Source of the DNA: JABMQB01 sp964408795
GTDB taxonomy: Bacteria > Bacteroidota > Bacteroidia > Bacteroidales > Prolixibacteraceae
Assembly (NCBI GenBank): GCA_964408795.1
Contig: CAYPAW010000085.1
Location: 1-64,000 of the forward strand
Direction: 5' to 3'
DNA length: 64,000 bases
The position numbers and the translations under genes were made by a program. The notes under the pieces were generated by a model. It had not been told where the DNA came from, searched no databases, and saw nothing but the letters and a program-made list of their open reading frames with translations. The stretch's first letter is position 1. Each line of letters begins with the position of its first letter. This document shows positions 25,860 through 35,687 of this stretch, in pieces.

Positions 25860-27149
25860 TTATATTTCCATATCTGATTCGTCAAAAAAATTGATAATCC
25901 CCTGGGATACTTTCTCTTTCACTTTATTCATCTTCCCGGCCAGAAAGCTTCCGGATGATTTTTTATTTTTCTTCCTTCGGTGGTCTTTCGAATGCTGTCC
26001 ATCCATTTCATCCAGTGAATGCTTCAATAATCCCAGGGCTGTAGAATATTCCGGAACCATCAGGTCTTTATTTTTTTCTGTAAGATCCACTACCGGCATT
26101 CCGATGCGGGCATCAAGACCGGTACGATACCGTACCAGTTGCAGTATATTTGGCAATTGGGAGGTCCCTCCGGTAAGAACGATTCCGGCCCCGATTTTTT
26201 CCAGGTATCCGGATTTCTTTAGTTGAAAAAAGACACTGTCCAGGATCTCTTCCAGGCGAGCCTGGATGATGAATGCCAGGCTCCGGAAGGATATCTCCTT
26301 CGGACTCCAACCGTTATACCCGGGTATGGTTACTACCTTTTCTTCTTCGGCAAAATCCCCCATAGCCTGTCCATACTGTACTTTTAGTTGTTCAGCCCAC
26401 CGGGGAATAATCGAACAGCCTTCTTTGATATCGTTGGTAAGTACGTTCCCTGCGAAAGGCACTACAGAAGTAAAACAGAGTGCGCCCTCACAGAAGACTG
26501 CTGATTTGGTGATTCCTCCCCCGATATCCAGTAAAACCACTCCTGCTTCTTTTTCATCTTCGGTTAAAACAGCTTCCGCAGTAGCCAGGGGAGAAATAAC
26601 AACCTTTCGTAAGCCAATACTGATTTTTTCCAGTACCCTTTCCAAATTGGATCGATAGCTCTCGGGAGCTGCGCACAGGTGAAAATCCGCTTCCAGTCTT
26701 TTCCCGGTTATACCTACCGGATGACTAATCTCCGGTTCATCATCCACAGCATAATGAAGGGGTAAAACATGGTAGAAATAAAATTCGGGAGGCAGGGATG
26801 TTTCTTTTGCCCGGGAGATCATATCCAGAATATCCTCCCGGGTTACTACTCCCGACTCCTGAATATCGTGCGATATTTTACTGTGCCATGATCTCATATG
26901 CTGCCCTGCCAGAGCCACATCCACCGTTCGGATCTCCCCTTCAAACTGATCCTCTACCTGGGTAAGAACGCTGTTCAACACGTCAACAGCCTCTTCAATA
27001 TTCAACACCACGCCCCTTTTTATTCCCCTGGAAGCAGCTTGTGCATACCCGAGGATCTCAATTTTATCTCCTCTTTTTGCTCCTGCAAGGGCAGCTACTT
27101 TTGAACTGCCTATATCTACAACCGCAATGAATGGATCTTTTGACGCCAT
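25860..27149 (-). CDS. ftsA: Cell division protein FtsA
   Basis: 429 residues of the actin-like FtsA: phosphate-1 motif VVDIGSSKVAALAG at the N-terminus, the 1C insertion region, VVLLDIGGGITKSAVF and IVLTGGTSQLPNI. The C-terminus ends in a basic linker and an amphipathic stretch (KVSQGIINFFDESD), the expected membrane-targeting helix. FtsA anchors FtsZ filaments to the inner membrane. The gene lies between ftsQ (4 bp) and the first ftsZ (11 bp). Confidence 0.96.
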   Translation of the reverse strand: MASKDPFIAVVDIGSSKVAALAGAKRGDKIEILGYAQAASRGIKRGVVLNIEEAVDVLNSVLTQVEDQFEGEIRTVDVALAGQHMRSWHSKISHDIQESGVVTREDILDMISRAKETSLPPEFYFYHVLPLHYAVDDEPEISHPVGITGKRLEADFHLCAAPESYRSNLERVLEKISIGLRKVVISPLATAEAVLTEDEKEAGVVLLDIGGGITKSAVFCEGALCFTSVVPFAGNVLTNDIKEGCSIIPRWAEQLKVQYGQAMGDFAEEEKVVTIPGYNGWSPKEISFRSLAFIIQARLEEILDSVFFQLKKSGYLEKIGAGIVLTGGTSQLPNILQLVRYRTGLDARIGMPVVDLTEKNKDLMVPEYSTALGLLKHSLDEMDGQHSKDHRRKKNKKSSGSFLAGKMNKVKEKVSQGIINFFDESDMEI

Positions 27150-27153
27150 AACC

Positions 27154-27894
27154 TTACCTTTTCGTTCCGATTATCTGATTTGTATATTTCACGCTGATTT
27201 TCTGATAGGTGTTCCAGTTATTCTGCGCTATCACCTGTTCATAAAATGCCTTCAGATTCCTCAGCTTTTCCTGGTATCTAACGGGTGTTCCAAATTCAAT
27301 CTGATGGTTCCCCACCAGGGGAATTAAAATCAACTCACCATTATCCGTAACATGAATCTGTTTAACCTGAGCTTTCAGGAAATCATCCTTTTCAAGGAAG
27401 GTAACCAGATCCAGGAGCTGATTTCCGGCAAATTCCGGATCTATTTTTCCGGTGGCTACCGGAACATTTGCCGTATATTTCGTAGATACCGGAATCCGGA
27501 CCCTCTCTTTATCCAGAAAATAATTTTCATCTCCGGACATAATCCGCAATACAGGCTCACGAAAGGTTACCACTACCGAAAGAATGCCCTCAAAACCCAT
27601 TTCTTTCGCCACTACATTCTTCGTTACTTCGGCATTTTTCACGGCACTGATTTTTTCTATTTCCTTTTCAATTTTTTCCCCGTCTATATCCCGAATGTTC
27701 TTTTTAAGAATACTGTCATTCACGCTATTTACGATCTCCTCCCTGCTCAGTGAGAGGGTCTGATATCCATCGTAGCGAACATCGATTGTTTCGCATTTTA
27801 CATTCTTTACCACCCGGGAGGTAAACGCCATGGTTATGCCCACAAGAGTACCCAACAAGACAACGGACAGGATATGTACCACTTTTCTACCCAT
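27154..27894 (-). CDS. ftsQ: Cell division protein FtsQ/DivIB
   Basis: 246 residues: one N-terminal transmembrane helix (VVHILSVVLLGTLVGITMAF), then a POTRA-like segment with the Bacteroidota pattern ...EKIEKEIEKISAVKNAEVTKN, then a beta domain. FtsQ is the periplasmic scaffold for FtsL/FtsB and FtsW/FtsI. Sequence conservation in this family is weak, and the call rests on topology and on its place between murC (8-bp overlap) and ftsA (4-bp gap). Confidence 0.88.
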   Translation of the reverse strand: MGRKVVHILSVVLLGTLVGITMAFTSRVVKNVKCETIDVRYDGYQTLSLSREEIVNSVNDSILKKNIRDIDGEKIEKEIEKISAVKNAEVTKNVVAKEMGFEGILSVVVTFREPVLRIMSGDENYFLDKERVRIPVSTKYTANVPVATGKIDPEFAGNQLLDLVTFLEKDDFLKAQVKQIHVTDNGELILIPLVGNHQIEFGTPVRYQEKLRNLKAFYEQVIAQNNWNTYQKISVKYTNQIIGTKR

Positions 27895-29275
27895 GGGTGG
27901 CCTCCAGTTCTTCGGTTAAGCGATCCGCAATTTGATCGATATTGCCTGCCCCAAGGGTAAGCAAAACCTCCCAGTCGGTGTTCAAAACCCAGGGAATTAC
28001 CTCTTCTTTGTTCATTGACAAAGCATTTTTATTTTTCATCTTTCGGATGATCAATCCGGAAGTGATCCCTTTCATGGGTTTTTCCCGTGCCGGGTAAATC
28101 GGAATCAGAACAGCCATATCCAGCAGATCCAGCGACCGGGCAAACCCTTCGGCCAGATCGCGGGTTCTGGTAAAAAGATGAGGCTGAAAAATCCCCGTTA
28201 TTCTTTTTCCTTTGTAGAGTCTCCTCACGGATTGTATGACGGCTTCCAGTTCCTTTGGATGGTGGGCATAATCATCGATAAATACCCGGTTTTGGTCTTT
28301 AAATCGTACATCAAACCGTCTTACAACGCCCTGATAGCATGTCAGTCCTTTTCTTATCTCTTCAGGAGTCACTCCCGACTCCAGGGCCAATGCAGAAGCT
28401 GCCACCGCATTTTCCAAATTCACCAGTCCCGGATAATGCAGTACCATTTCAGGGATTATTCCCTGGGGTGTCCCCAAATCAAACCGATAGATTCCCTTAT
28501 CCAGTCTGATCGAATCCGCATAATAATCTGCTTTTTCATGCAATGCATAGGTTCGTTTCTGCCCTTCCCGGGGTACCGGGTGATTCCATTTCACTTTTCT
28601 GTTAACGATCAGCGTCCCTCCTTTTTTTACCTGACTGACAAACTGGACAAATGCATTTTTCAACTCTCTGGTATTCTGATAGATATCCAAATGATCCGGA
28701 TCAATTGCCGTGATTAGCACCCTTTCAGGCGTCAGGTTCAGGAAGGATCGATCGTATTCATCGGCTTCGGTAACCAGCCATTGGTCGTCTCGTTCGGGTA
28801 GAATCAGGTTTGAATGGTAATTTTTCAGAATACCTCCCAGAAAAGCACCACACCCATGCGAAGATTCTTTCAATATCACAGCCAACATGGAAGAAACCGT
28901 TGTTTTACCATGGGTTCCTGCAACCGCTATACATCTTTTTGAATTGCATATCATTCCGAGCACCTGAGCTCTTTTGTATATTGCATACCCCTTATTTCTC
29001 AGCCCGGAGAATACCGGATGGGTCTCAGGAACAGCCGGTGTATAGATCACCAGCGTATCCTCTTTTGTAAAATGCGGGGGAGGAGCGGATAGACTTTCAT
29101 CATAAACAATGCTCATCCCTTCCGAAGCAAGCTTCTCGGTCAGTTTTGTTTTTGTCAGATCATAGCCGGCTACGGATTTTCCCAGGTGCTTAAAATAACG
29201 CGCCAGGGCACTCATTCCGATGCCTCCGATTCCTAAAAGATAAACATGCCTTATATGGTTCCAACGCTGCTTCAT
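27887..29275 (-). CDS. murC: UDP-N-acetylmuramate--L-alanine ligase
   Basis: 462 residues of the Mur ligase family: Rossmann start HVYLLGIGGIGMSALARYF, ATP loop GTHGKTTVSSML, TEADEYDRSFL and YAHHPKELEAV. The enzyme adds L-Ala to UDP-MurNAc in the cytoplasm. The start overlaps the murG stop (ATGA) and the end overlaps ftsQ by 8 bp, so translation is coupled along the dcw operon. All motifs are intact. As usual in this phylum, no ddl gene follows. Confidence 0.97.
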   Translation of the reverse strand: MKQRWNHIRHVYLLGIGGIGMSALARYFKHLGKSVAGYDLTKTKLTEKLASEGMSIVYDESLSAPPPHFTKEDTLVIYTPAVPETHPVFSGLRNKGYAIYKRAQVLGMICNSKRCIAVAGTHGKTTVSSMLAVILKESSHGCGAFLGGILKNYHSNLILPERDDQWLVTEADEYDRSFLNLTPERVLITAIDPDHLDIYQNTRELKNAFVQFVSQVKKGGTLIVNRKVKWNHPVPREGQKRTYALHEKADYYADSIRLDKGIYRFDLGTPQGIIPEMVLHYPGLVNLENAVAASALALESGVTPEEIRKGLTCYQGVVRRFDVRFKDQNRVFIDDYAHHPKELEAVIQSVRRLYKGKRITGIFQPHLFTRTRDLAEGFARSLDLLDMAVLIPIYPAREKPMKGITSGLIIRKMKNKNALSMNKEEVIPWVLNTDWEVLLTLGAGNIDQIADRLTEELEATHG

Positions 29276-30372
29276 CCCATCAGGGTTTCTATTTCATTCA
29301 CAATATTTTGTGTGGCGTGTGGTTTTGCCAGTTTGGAAATATTTTCTGCCATCACTGCCCGTTTTTTTTTGTCTTCCATTAATTGAAAAGCCTGATCGAA
29401 TAACGTATGGGCCATGTCCTGATCGCTGATCATAACAGCTGCGTTTTTTTCTTTCAGGGCTGTGGCATTTTTCGTCTGATGATCCTCTGCCACATTGGGG
29501 GATGGTACCAGGATTACCGGTTTCCCCACTATGCATAGTTCCGAAATGGTTCCGGCTCCGGCTCTTGAAATGATAACGTCGGCCGCTCCGTAAGCCATAT
29601 CCATTTGTTTTAAAAATTTATGAATCTGAAGATTTCCGGGCTTCGCAGGTTTTGTTTTTTCGATCATTTCATCGTAATAGAACGCTCCGGTTTGCCAAAT
29701 CACCTGGATGGAAGAAGACCGGATCTTATCCAGGTTATTCAGCACCGTATGATTGATCGAACGGGCGCCCAGGCTTCCTCCCAGGATAAGCAGGATCTGG
29801 TCGTCCGGATCAAGGCCAAACAAAGCCGTGGATTTTTCTCTTTCGGGCAGGTCAATCAGAAGGTTTTTCCTCACGGGATTTCCGGTAAGCACCAGTTTGT
29901 CGGGGGGAAAATAACGATCCATATTATCATACGCCACACAGATCTTTTTCACTTTCCGGCTCAACAATTTATTGGTGATTCCCGCATAGGAGTTTTGTTC
30001 CTGAATCAATGCCGGGATTCCTTTCTTTATCGCTGCGCGCAACACCGGGCCACTGGCAAATCCTCCGAAACCCACCGCTATATGAGGGGCAAACTCACCG
30101 ATGATCTTGCGGGCTTTTTGGTTGCTTCGCCATAGCATCCGAAAAAAACGAACCCACCGGAGACCCGGTTTTCGCGGGAATCCCATTACCGGAAGTCCGA
30201 CAATTTGATATCCTGCTGCCGGTACCCGTTCCATTTCCATCTTTCCCAGGGCTCCCACAAAAAGAATCTCGGCTCCGGGATTACGATCCCGGATTTCGTC
30301 GGCTACTGCCAGAGCAGGGAAAATATGCCCGCCAGTTCCTCCGGCACTTAAGATAATCCGTTTGTTCTCCAT
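29272..30372 (-). CDS. murG: UDP-GlcNAc:undecaprenyl-PP-MurNAc-pentapeptide transferase
   Basis: 366 residues of a GT28 enzyme: glycine-rich GGTGGHIFPALAVAD, the N-terminal acceptor block GFGGFASGPVLRAA, QEQNSYAG, and the donor-binding ISRAGAGTISEL and VPSPNVAEDHQTKNA blocks. It converts lipid I to lipid II at the inner face of the membrane. It is separated from ftsW by 1 bp and overlaps murC by 4 bp. Confidence 0.97.
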   Translation of the reverse strand: MENKRIILSAGGTGGHIFPALAVADEIRDRNPGAEILFVGALGKMEMERVPAAGYQIVGLPVMGFPRKPGLRWVRFFRMLWRSNQKARKIIGEFAPHIAVGFGGFASGPVLRAAIKKGIPALIQEQNSYAGITNKLLSRKVKKICVAYDNMDRYFPPDKLVLTGNPVRKNLLIDLPEREKSTALFGLDPDDQILLILGGSLGARSINHTVLNNLDKIRSSSIQVIWQTGAFYYDEMIEKTKPAKPGNLQIHKFLKQMDMAYGAADVIISRAGAGTISELCIVGKPVILVPSPNVAEDHQTKNATALKEKNAAVMISDQDMAHTLFDQAFQLMEDKKKRAVMAENISKLAKPHATQNIVNEIETLMG

Positions 30373-30373
30373 A

Positions 30374-31573
30374 TCACTGCATTACTTCATCCTCATCCGG
30401 TGTGTTTACCTGTACTGGCTGTTCTACCTTGCGGCTATCTTTCTGGTTCTGATAGCTTACGCTGAGAATACACCCAACGGCAACGGAGGTGAAAAGCATG
30501 GAGGTTCCCCCCATGCTAACCCAGGGAAGAGGTTGCCCTGTTACGGGCAAGATACCCGTGGAAACACCAATATTGATCATGGCCTGAAAAATGAACAACA
30601 AGGTAAGTCCTGCAACAAGAAACGCCGGGAACGTCCGCCTGGCTTTCCGAATAATAATTACTCCCCGGTAAAAAAAGATCATATAAAGAAAAATGATCAT
30701 CCCTCCAAAAATGAATCCATACTCTTCTACGATAATGGCAAAAATAAAATCGTTATAGGCGGAAGCCATATAATTGCTGACATCCGAATGCCCGGGTCCC
30801 TTGCCCAGCCAGCCTCCTTCATAAATCGCCAGCCTGGCATAATCCGCCTGGGTAATCCCAACCCCGGATGAAGGATCCCCATGAATAAACCGCTCAACCC
30901 TTCCTTTGATCGTTCCCATCCGTGAAACAGGGGAAGGAAAATAATCCGCCGTAAAATAAATAATAACCAGCAGGGCTATTCCTGTTCCAATCACCGCCAA
31001 CAGATACTTGAAAGGAATCCGTCCGACAAACATCATGGCCATTACGGTCAGGAAAAGCAATGCTGCCGTCGAAAAATCAGAAAAGAAAATAATGCCGCAT
31101 AGAAGCACCGTATAAATGATAATGGTAAGAAAAGCTCTTTTCGCATCTTTTTGTGTTTTTTGATTCTTGCTGAGGATCCTGGCTACGAACATGATCAGGG
31201 CAATCTTGGCCAGCTCGGCTGGTTGAAATGAGATAATTTTTAAATCCAGGGTTCTTCCGGATCCCTCTACGGAACCTGTCAATTTCATAAAAAAAGCCAG
31301 TCCGAGAAAACCAAGACTTATATAAACAAGCATCTGGGAAATTATTGAATATAACTTTACCGGAATGATGTGAACCATGAAAAGAATAATTCCAAACCCC
31401 AGGGTTAGAAAAACTCCGTGCCGGATGAGGTAATACCATGTTTCCTCAGCTTCCCGGTAAGCAAGAGCCCCTGTTGAACTGTAGATAATCAGTAACGAAA
31501 ACAGCGACAGGAGCAGTAAAACTGTCCATATAATGCGATCACCCTGTACTATTTTCTTCCATGTGTATTCCAT
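30374..31573 (-). CDS. ftsW: SEDS-family peptidoglycan polymerase FtsW
   Basis: 399 residues with about ten transmembrane helices. SEDS signatures are SGRTLDLKIISFQPAELAKI in the large loop, SDFSTAALLFLTVM, and near the end GILPVTGQPLPWVSMGGTSML. FtsW makes septal glycan strands together with FtsI. Its place between murD and murG in the dcw cluster supports FtsW rather than RodA. The C-terminal tail after the last helix (about 25 residues) is charged and cytoplasmic. Confidence 0.95.
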   Translation of the reverse strand: MEYTWKKIVQGDRIIWTVLLLLSLFSLLIIYSSTGALAYREAEETWYYLIRHGVFLTLGFGIILFMVHIIPVKLYSIISQMLVYISLGFLGLAFFMKLTGSVEGSGRTLDLKIISFQPAELAKIALIMFVARILSKNQKTQKDAKRAFLTIIIYTVLLCGIIFFSDFSTAALLFLTVMAMMFVGRIPFKYLLAVIGTGIALLVIIYFTADYFPSPVSRMGTIKGRVERFIHGDPSSGVGITQADYARLAIYEGGWLGKGPGHSDVSNYMASAYNDFIFAIIVEEYGFIFGGMIIFLYMIFFYRGVIIIRKARRTFPAFLVAGLTLLFIFQAMINIGVSTGILPVTGQPLPWVSMGGTSMLFTSVAVGCILSVSYQNQKDSRKVEQPVQVNTPDEDEVMQ

Positions 31574-31585
31574 ACAATACGCGGA

Positions 31586-32962
31586 TTATAAATCACGTAC
31601 AGCTTGTTTAAACTGCACTCCCCTGTCTTCGTAGTTCTCGAAAAGATCAAAGCTGGCACAGGCAGGCGATAACAATACTGCATCGCCGTTGCGGGCAAGG
31701 TAATATGCCGACTTGACGGCATTGGACATATCGTATACATCCACTATATCCTTTACCATCTTATCAAAAGCATCATGTATTTTCGAAGTATTCTTTCCCA
31801 GGCATACAATGCCTTTGACTTTTGATTTTACCAAATCGGCCAACATGGAATAGTCGTTTCCCTTATCAATGCCCCCGGCGATCCAGACAATCGGTTTATC
31901 AATGCTTTCGAGGGCATACCAGGTGGAATTTACATTCGTAGCCTTGGAATCATTGATAAATTCGATACCATGAACCACCATAAAATGCTCAAGCCGGTGT
32001 TCTACTCCCTGAAAGGCAGCCAGGCTTTCACGTAGCTGTTCGTTGCGAATGTGAAATACCATTCCTGCAATTCCCGCAGCCATTGAGTTGTAGGTATTGT
32101 GTTTTCCTTGTAATGATAAATCCAGAATTGACATGCTGAATTGTTTTTGGTTCAACCGTATAACTATCTTATCTCTATCTAGTCCTGCCCCGTTTCCTTT
32201 GAGTTCTCCCTGTGTAAAAGGCAACGGCACAGCATGTATTCTTCGTTGGTTCACTTCCCGCTGTATCACCGGATCATCGGCACAGTAAATGAAATAATCC
32301 TCAGGCCCCTGATTCCGGATAATCCGGAATTTTGCGTTTGCATAGTTTTCCATACTGTTTCCATAGCGGTCAAGATGATCGGGTGTGATATTCAACAATA
32401 CCGCCACATCGGCTTTAAATTTGAACATTCCGTCCAGTTGAAAGCTACTCAGCTCAATCACATACAAATCGAAATCCTCTTCTGCGACCTGGCGAGCCCA
32501 ACTCTTCCCCATATTTCCGGCCACTCCCACATGCAGTCCTGCATCCTTCAGCACCTGGTAGGTAAGCAGTGTAGTGGTTGTTTTGCCATTGCTTCCGGTT
32601 ATACAGATGGTTTTTGCTTTGTTGTAACTTCCGGCAAATTCAATTTCTGAAATCACCGGTATTTTTTTTCCTATCTCCTGTATAAGAGGATTCGAATCGG
32701 GGATCCCGGGACTTTTGATCACCAGATCTGCCTTTCGGATTTTTTGCACTGTATGAATCCCCTCTTCGTAAGGGATTTCATTCTGTCGAAGAACTTGTTT
32801 GTATTTTTCTTTTATCTTTCCTGCATCGGACACATAGACCTGCCACTCTTTTTTTTTCGCCAGGATTGCAGCACCTACCCCGCTTTCCCCTGCTCCCAAA
32901 ACTACCACCCGGTCTTTCATCCGCTTCGATTTAGCTTTACGCATTGGTTTTCCATCACACAT
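31586..32962 (-). CDS. murD: UDP-N-acetylmuramoylalanine--D-glutamate ligase
   Basis: 458 residues from the ATG that overlaps the mraY stop (TAATG). The family usually starts near KDRVVVLGAGESG, so the ATG at 32920 (444 aa) is an alternative. Blocks: VVLGAGESGVGAAILA, ATP loop GSNGKTTTTLL, NITPDHLDRYG, and KATNVNSTWYALES. The enzyme adds D-Glu to UDP-MurNAc-L-Ala. It lies between mraY and ftsW (12-bp gap). Confidence 0.95.
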   Translation of the reverse strand: MCDGKPMRKAKSKRMKDRVVVLGAGESGVGAAILAKKKEWQVYVSDAGKIKEKYKQVLRQNEIPYEEGIHTVQKIRKADLVIKSPGIPDSNPLIQEIGKKIPVISEIEFAGSYNKAKTICITGSNGKTTTTLLTYQVLKDAGLHVGVAGNMGKSWARQVAEEDFDLYVIELSSFQLDGMFKFKADVAVLLNITPDHLDRYGNSMENYANAKFRIIRNQGPEDYFIYCADDPVIQREVNQRRIHAVPLPFTQGELKGNGAGLDRDKIVIRLNQKQFSMSILDLSLQGKHNTYNSMAAGIAGMVFHIRNEQLRESLAAFQGVEHRLEHFMVVHGIEFINDSKATNVNSTWYALESIDKPIVWIAGGIDKGNDYSMLADLVKSKVKGIVCLGKNTSKIHDAFDKMVKDIVDVYDMSNAVKSAYYLARNGDAVLLSPACASFDLFENYEDRGVQFKQAVRDL

Positions 32963-34212
32963 TACCTGATCTTCAGGGTTACAATGGTAACCACCGCCAG
33001 GATGATCCCAACAATCCAGAAACGGGTAACAATTTTTGCTTCTGGGATTCCCTTTATCTGGTAATGATGGTGTATCGGGCTCATCAAAAAGACCCGCCTT
33101 CCTTTTCCGTAGCGGATTCGTGTGTATTTAAACCACAGGACCTGAACAACTACTGACAGGTTTTCAATCACAAAGATTCCGCACAACAGGGGAATCAGGA
33201 TCTCTTTGCGGATGATTACCGAAAAAACAGCCAGTATACCTCCGAGTGCCAGGCTTCCTGTATCTCCCATAAACACCTGCGCGGGAAAGGAATTATACCA
33301 GAGGAATCCCACGGTTGCACCAATAAACGCTGCAATAAAAACAGTAAGCTCCCCGATATCTGGTATATACATGATATTCAAATACTCTGCATAAATAATG
33401 TTCCCACTCACATAGGCCAATACCCCGAGAGTGGCACCGCTTATTGCCGAAGTCCCGGTAGCCAGTCCGTCAAGACCATCGGTCAGATTTGCCGCATTCG
33501 ACACTGCCGTTATAATGAGAATGATGACCAGTCCATAGACGATCCAGCGGAGATACTCCGATTTCTCTCCGGCCCAGCCTACCAACCATTGGTAATCAAA
33601 TTCATTGAGCTTGAAAAAAGGAATGGTTGTCCGGGTTGACTTTACATCCCGGGTTACATAGGCAAGGGTTTGTGACCCTGCTTCCGTAGTAATTACGATT
33701 TCCTGTTTGGGATCCCCCTGATCATCCCGTATTTTTTCCCGGACCAATACATCATCGCTGAAATACATGGCTGCAGCAATCATCATTCCCAGGCTTACCT
33801 GCCCCAAAATCTTAAACTTCCCGGCCAGCCCTTTTTTATTTTTCAGAAAGACTTTGATATAATCGTCGATGAACCCGATTAATCCGAGCCAGGCTGTGGT
33901 CAGCAACATGAGAATGATATAGATGTTATGAAGCTTCGCAAACAACAAGGTTGGAATAATAATGGACAGAAGAATAATGAGCCCTCCCATGGTTGGGGTT
34001 CCCTGTTTCCTCAGTTGTCCTTCCAGTCCGAGGTCTCGAATCTCTTCACCGATCTGTTTTCGTTGCAGGTAAAGAATCAGTTTTTTCCCAAACGCCATGG
34101 TGATGAACAATGACAGGATAACGGCCCCTCCAGAGCGAAAGGAGATATACTGCAACATCCCGATACCGGGGATATCGAAATCTTTCAAAAGTTCATACAA
34201 GTAGTAGACCAT
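32962..34212 (-). CDS. mraY: Phospho-N-acetylmuramoyl-pentapeptide-transferase
   Basis: 416 residues, about 55 longer than E. coli MraY. Signatures are KQGTPTMGGLII (69-80), LIGFIDDYIK (111-120) with the catalytic Asp pair, NAANLTDGLDGLATGT, and MGDTGSLALGG. The enzyme attaches phospho-MurNAc-pentapeptide to undecaprenyl phosphate, giving lipid I. The extra length sits at about residues 152-220, a charged stretch between helices that the E. coli enzyme lacks. A comparable insertion is, as far as I recall, common in Bacteroidota. Confidence 0.96.
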   Translation of the reverse strand: MVYYLYELLKDFDIPGIGMLQYISFRSGGAVILSLFITMAFGKKLILYLQRKQIGEEIRDLGLEGQLRKQGTPTMGGLIILLSIIIPTLLFAKLHNIYIILMLLTTAWLGLIGFIDDYIKVFLKNKKGLAGKFKILGQVSLGMMIAAAMYFSDDVLVREKIRDDQGDPKQEIVITTEAGSQTLAYVTRDVKSTRTTIPFFKLNEFDYQWLVGWAGEKSEYLRWIVYGLVIILIITAVSNAANLTDGLDGLATGTSAISGATLGVLAYVSGNIIYAEYLNIMYIPDIGELTVFIAAFIGATVGFLWYNSFPAQVFMGDTGSLALGGILAVFSVIIRKEILIPLLCGIFVIENLSVVVQVLWFKYTRIRYGKGRRVFLMSPIHHHYQIKGIPEAKIVTRFWIVGIILAVVTIVTLKIR

Positions 34213-34224
34213 GGTCGTGGATCC

Positions 34225-35682
34225 TTAGTGTATTCCAAATAGCTTTTCAATTTCTTCCTTATCGTCGAAATGGTGTCTTACCCCCTTGATTTCCTGATAG
34301 GTTTCATGTCCTTTGCCGGCAATCAGGATGATATCCCCGGGGCGGGCCATCATAACAGCTGTTTTGATTGCTTCCCGGCGGTTCACGATGGAGACCACCC
34401 GGATGGCCTGTGATGCATCCACTCCTTTTTCCATATCGCGAATAATCTCTTCCGGTTTTTCTGAACGGGGATTATCGGAAGTTAAGATTACTTTATCGCT
34501 GGCAACTACGGCTTCTTTTGCCATCAGGGGCCGTTTTGTCTTGTCTCTGTCACCCCCTGCCCCCACAACCGTGATAAGCTTTTCATCGCCTTTGCGTATA
34601 CCCGTTATGGTCTCCAGAACATTATGCAAAGCATCCGGTGTATGGGCGTAATCCACAATGGCCATTTTGCCATCCAGGCTCCGGATGGTCTCAAAACGCC
34701 CTCTCACAGGGTTCAGATTACTGAGTACAACGGGTATTGATTCTTCCGACTGACCCAGACATACAGCCGTTGCATATACAGCCAACAGGTTGGATGCATT
34801 AAAATTCCCAATGAAACGGGTCCAGAATTCTGTGCCCCCAAGACGTAGAAGCATTCCATCAAAATGAGTCTCCAATACGTTGCAATGATAGTCGGCGACC
34901 GTTCGTGTGGCATAGGTTACAATCTTTGCCCTGGTATTCTGGACCATGATTTTTCTGTTTTTGTCATCGGCATTGACAAGGGCAAAGCTTTTTGCAGACA
35001 GTTGATCGAAAAATTGTTTCTTCGCTTTGATGTATTCATCGAAGGTCTTATGGTAATCGAGGTGGTCGAGGGAAATATTGGTAAAAACACCGCCGGCAAA
35101 ATCAATTCCTGCGATCCGGTTTTGCACAATCGCATGGGAACTGACTTCCATGAAACAATATTCACACCCCGCGTTTATCATATGTACAAAAAGGTTCTGA
35201 ATCATGATAGCATCGGGGGTAGTATGGGTTGCGGGCCATTCTTTATCCCCGGCACAATATCGTATCGTTGAGATTAATCCGGCAGGGGATCCCAGTTCCC
35301 GGAATAATTGATACAGCAAGGTGGCGATGCTGGTTTTCCCGTTTGTTCCGGTTACCCCCACTACTTTCAGACGGGAGGAGGGATGTCCGTAATAAGCGGC
35401 TGCAATCAGCCCCAAGCTTTTTTCGCTATTTTCCACTTCGACATAAGTCACTCCAGGATCCAATACCGGGGGTAATTTTTCGCACACAATCACGGCAGCT
35501 CCTTTTTCCACCGCTACCGGGATATAATCATGCCCGTCCTGGTTGGTTCCTTTTACGGCAACAAACAAAGATCCCGGTTTTACAAGCCTTGAGTCAAAAG
35601 ACAAACCGATAACATCTTTTTTTCGTTCGCCCATTACCCGTGGAAAGGACAGATGAGACAATATGTTATCCAAAGCCATCAT
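34225..35682 (-). CDS. murE: UDP-MurNAc-tripeptide ligase, meso-diaminopimelate type
   Basis: About 485 residues. The frame extends to 35712 but would overlap ftsI. The ATG at 35682 lies 5 bases after the ftsI stop and starts MMALDNILSHL. Mur ligase blocks: GTNGKTSIATLLYQL, SSHAI, and VVGAGGDRDKTKRPLMA. The motif SDNPRSEKPEEI contains DNPR, which marks enzymes that add meso-diaminopimelate, so this organism should have directly cross-linked mDAP peptidoglycan. Confidence 0.95.
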   Translation of the reverse strand: MMALDNILSHLSFPRVMGERKKDVIGLSFDSRLVKPGSLFVAVKGTNQDGHDYIPVAVEKGAAVIVCEKLPPVLDPGVTYVEVENSEKSLGLIAAAYYGHPSSRLKVVGVTGTNGKTSIATLLYQLFRELGSPAGLISTIRYCAGDKEWPATHTTPDAIMIQNLFVHMINAGCEYCFMEVSSHAIVQNRIAGIDFAGGVFTNISLDHLDYHKTFDEYIKAKKQFFDQLSAKSFALVNADDKNRKIMVQNTRAKIVTYATRTVADYHCNVLETHFDGMLLRLGGTEFWTRFIGNFNASNLLAVYATAVCLGQSEESIPVVLSNLNPVRGRFETIRSLDGKMAIVDYAHTPDALHNVLETITGIRKGDEKLITVVGAGGDRDKTKRPLMAKEAVVASDKVILTSDNPRSEKPEEIIRDMEKGVDASQAIRVVSIVNRREAIKTAVMMARPGDIILIAGKGHETYQEIKGVRHHFDDKEEIEKLFGIH

Positions 35683-35687
35683 TTTCT

